Positions 7,777-9,985 of a DNA stretch of 9,985 nt are shown piece by piece. The stretch's first letter is position 1; each line of letters starts with the position of its first letter. Under the pieces are notes generated by a model. The model saw nothing but the letters and a program-made list of their open reading frames with translations. It was not told where the DNA came from and did no database searches. Location: NCBI GenBank assembly GCA_903916205.1, contig CAIWVX010000410.1, positions 1-9,985 on the forward strand. The letters are read 5' to 3'. The translations under genes and the position numbers were made by a program. The stretch is from an uncultured beta proteobacterium. Lineage in GTDB: Bacteria > Pseudomonadota > Gammaproteobacteria > Burkholderiales > Rhodocyclaceae.

Positions 7777-7777
7777 T
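7772..7777 (+). promoter_or_regulatory. Candidate slmA promoter -10 box
   Basis: A perfect TATAAT overlaps the stop codon of the HAD gene. The only good -35, TTGACC (7745-7750), is 21 nt upstream, which is too far for an ideal promoter, so activity is uncertain. The transcript would start near 7784 and have a leader of about 70 nt. The leader begins with a near repeat of CGTTAAATT and CGTTTAATT at 7781-7800. Confidence 0.35.
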
Positions 7778-7851
7778 CAACGTTAAATTTTCGTTTAATT
7801 CGATGCGGAACAACTTCGGTATTTTCCAAAATCAAATCAGGGAGCATGACC

Positions 7852-8448
7852 ATGGCAAAACCCGGTGAAAGACGGCTTCAAATTCTGCAAACACTTGCCG
7901 AGATGCTGGAAAACCCCAAAAGTGAAAAAATCACCACCGCTGCACTGGCCGCCAAACTGGAGTGTTCGGAGGCCGCGCTCTATCGTCATTTCGCCAGCAA
8001 GGCACAGATGTTTGAGGGACTGATCGAGTTTATCGAATCCAGCCTTTTTGGCGTTATCAACCAGATTTCTGCTGAAGAAATTCAAGGTCTGCAACAGGTT
8101 GAACACATTCTCTCGCTATTGCTCAACTTCGCCCAGCGCAACCGTGGCATGACCAAGGTGCTGATCGGCGATGCCCTCGTCAATGAGAACGAACGCTTGC
8201 AAGCACGCATCAATCAGTTGCACGACAAGATTGAGGCCGCGCTCAAGCAGGCTTTGCGGGTGGCGGCTACGCAAGGACAACTCTCGACGGATGCCGACTT
8301 CGGCGGTCTCTCCAATATTCTGCTCTGCTTTATCATCGGTCGCTGGCAGCAATACGCCAAAAGCGGCTTTACGCGCGAACCGATGACGAACTGGGCCAAG
8401 CAATGGCCCATGCTCTACGTTACCTGCCTGAGCCAACAAAACCGCTGA
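7852..8448 (+). CDS. slmA: Nucleoid occlusion factor SlmA
   Basis: This 198-residue protein is a TetR-family DNA-binding protein. When bound to its chromosomal sites, SlmA disrupts FtsZ polymers, so the septum does not form over the nucleoid. The start MAKPGERRLQILQTLAEMLE and the helix-turn-helix KITTAALAAKLECSEAALYRHFASK at about 26-50 are diagnostic, as is the following QMFEGLIEFIES. The length equals that of E. coli SlmA. The C-terminal ligand-like domain continues through FAQRNRGMTKVLIGDALV and RINQLHDKIEAALKQAL. The ATG at 7852 has AGGGAG (7839-7844) at a 7-nt spacing; another in-frame ATG at 7846 lies only 1 nt after that site and is rejected. It is same-strand with argB and the HAD gene, with a 75-nt gap. 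Confidence 0.93.
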   Translation: MAKPGERRLQILQTLAEMLENPKSEKITTAALAAKLECSEAALYRHFASKAQMFEGLIEFIESSLFGVINQISAEEIQGLQQVEHILSLLLNFAQRNRGMTKVLIGDALVNENERLQARINQLHDKIEAALKQALRVAATQGQLSTDADFGGLSNILLCFIIGRWQQYAKSGFTREPMTNWAKQWPMLYVTCLSQQNR

Positions 8449-8457
8449 TTACGGGAA

Positions 8458-8520
8458 CTCGCCCACATTTTTGATAAAAGTGGACGAGGTTCGTTTAACC
8501 CATGTATATAACTTGGGCGA
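8458..8520. terminator. Hairpins between convergent slmA and asparaginase genes
   Basis: The 84-nt gap between two convergent genes holds two overlapping inverted repeats. A local hairpin at 8458-8488 pairs CTCG.CCAC with GTGG.CGAG (one mismatch), then TTTT with AAAA around loop TGAT. A wider perfect repeat pairs TCGCCCA (8459-8465) with TGGGCGA (8514-8520), so the two folds exclude each other. Position suggests a bidirectional terminator, but no strong T run follows on either strand. The repeats are observed; termination is inferred. Confidence 0.4.
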
Positions 8521-8532
8521 AGTCAATAACGA

Positions 8533-9690
<1,158 letters not shown>

Positions 9691-9722
9691 TCAAAAAATC
9701 GGAAAAATATCGTTTAATCCTT

Positions 9723-9731
9723 TGATATAAT
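9723..9731 (+). promoter_or_regulatory. Rightward promoter with extended -10 and A-rich upstream region
   Basis: TGATATAAT at 9723-9731 is a perfect extended -10 box. Upstream, 9687-9709 is rich in A and T tracts, like an UP element, while the -35 position (AAAAAT at 9703-9708) is poor. It shares ten bases, TGATATAATT, with the rpsB promoter. A transcript would start near 9738 and run rightward for about 250 nt to the window edge without a clear open frame, so it may drive a non-coding RNA or a long leader. Confidence 0.45.
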
Positions 9732-9958
9732 TGGAGTTACTAAAATAACGCTACGCAAGAAGCTTAAACGAAACTGCCGATAGACCATCTTATCTCAATC
9801 CAGCTTCGTTTTTCTTCCCGTGCCGGATTTTCAATACAGACCAGCGTTGATGGCAGCGATCGCCAGCTATTTATACTTTCAACCTAAAAACCTCAGTTGA
9901 CGGTGTGCAATCTGCTTGAAACTCAGGCAGGCTAATGGATTCGTAACTATCATGGGGG

Positions 9959-9973
9959 TCACCCGATGGGTGA
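9959..9973. repeat. Short perfect hairpin near the right edge
   Basis: TCACCC and GGGTGA form a perfect 6-bp stem around GAT. GGGGG just before it offers an alternative pairing with ACCC. It lies in the path of the rightward promoter at 9723-9731. It could be part of a leader or a protein binding site; the window ends 12 nt later. Confidence 0.35.
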
Positions 9974-9985
9974 GTCGAAATTGAA

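Noticed and set aside
9856..9863. GCGATCGC octamer resembling a HIP1 site
   Set aside because: Only a single copy was noticed, and HIP1 enrichment is a cyanobacterial feature, so this is likely chance.

Overview
The window looks like chromosomal DNA of a betaproteobacterium, most likely of the Rhodocyclales. That placement is an inference from protein character: betaproteobacterial-type EF-Ts and S2, a beta-type SlmA beginning MAKPGERR, a Pseudomonas-like periplasmic glutaminase-asparaginase, and the argB / HAD nucleotidase / slmA order. Most of the sequence is core housekeeping, with one small accessory module (a toxin-antitoxin pair) and one two-gene sensory module.

Layout from left to right. 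At 1-1250 on the minus strand lie the start of tsf (cut by the window edge), rpsB, and an rpsB promoter with a perfect extended -10 and a structured leader of about 170 nt. At 1446-2003, also on the minus strand, is a complete YefM/YoeB-type toxin-antitoxin operon whose promoter carries a perfect palindromic operator. From 2004 to 2338 there is no recognisable gene. At 2339-5037 on the plus strand, a secreted family-3 solute-binding protein is translationally coupled to a membrane PAS-GGDEF diguanylate cyclase, which probably form one signalling unit. At 5019-6011 on the minus strand is a YhcC-type (TIGR01212) radical SAM protein whose 3' end overlaps the cyclase gene tail to tail. At 6229-8448 on the plus strand are argB, a pyrimidine 5'-nucleotidase-like HAD phosphatase and the nucleoid occlusion factor slmA. 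At 8533-9603 on the minus strand is a secreted glutaminase-asparaginase. From 9604 to the right edge there is no clear gene, but there is a strong-looking rightward promoter.

Functionally, rpsB-tsf serve translation, argB arginine synthesis, the HAD protein nucleotide turnover, and slmA placement of the division septum. The solute-binding protein keeps the Arg and Asp expected to hold an amino-acid ligand, so the pair at 2339-5037 may convert a periplasmic amino-acid-like signal into c-di-GMP. No tRNA, rRNA, CRISPR array, insertion sequence or phage gene was found. I found no clearly undescribed system. The best candidates for follow-up are the binding protein/cyclase pair, the unexplained rightward promoter near 9726, and the operator architecture of the toxin-antitoxin operon.
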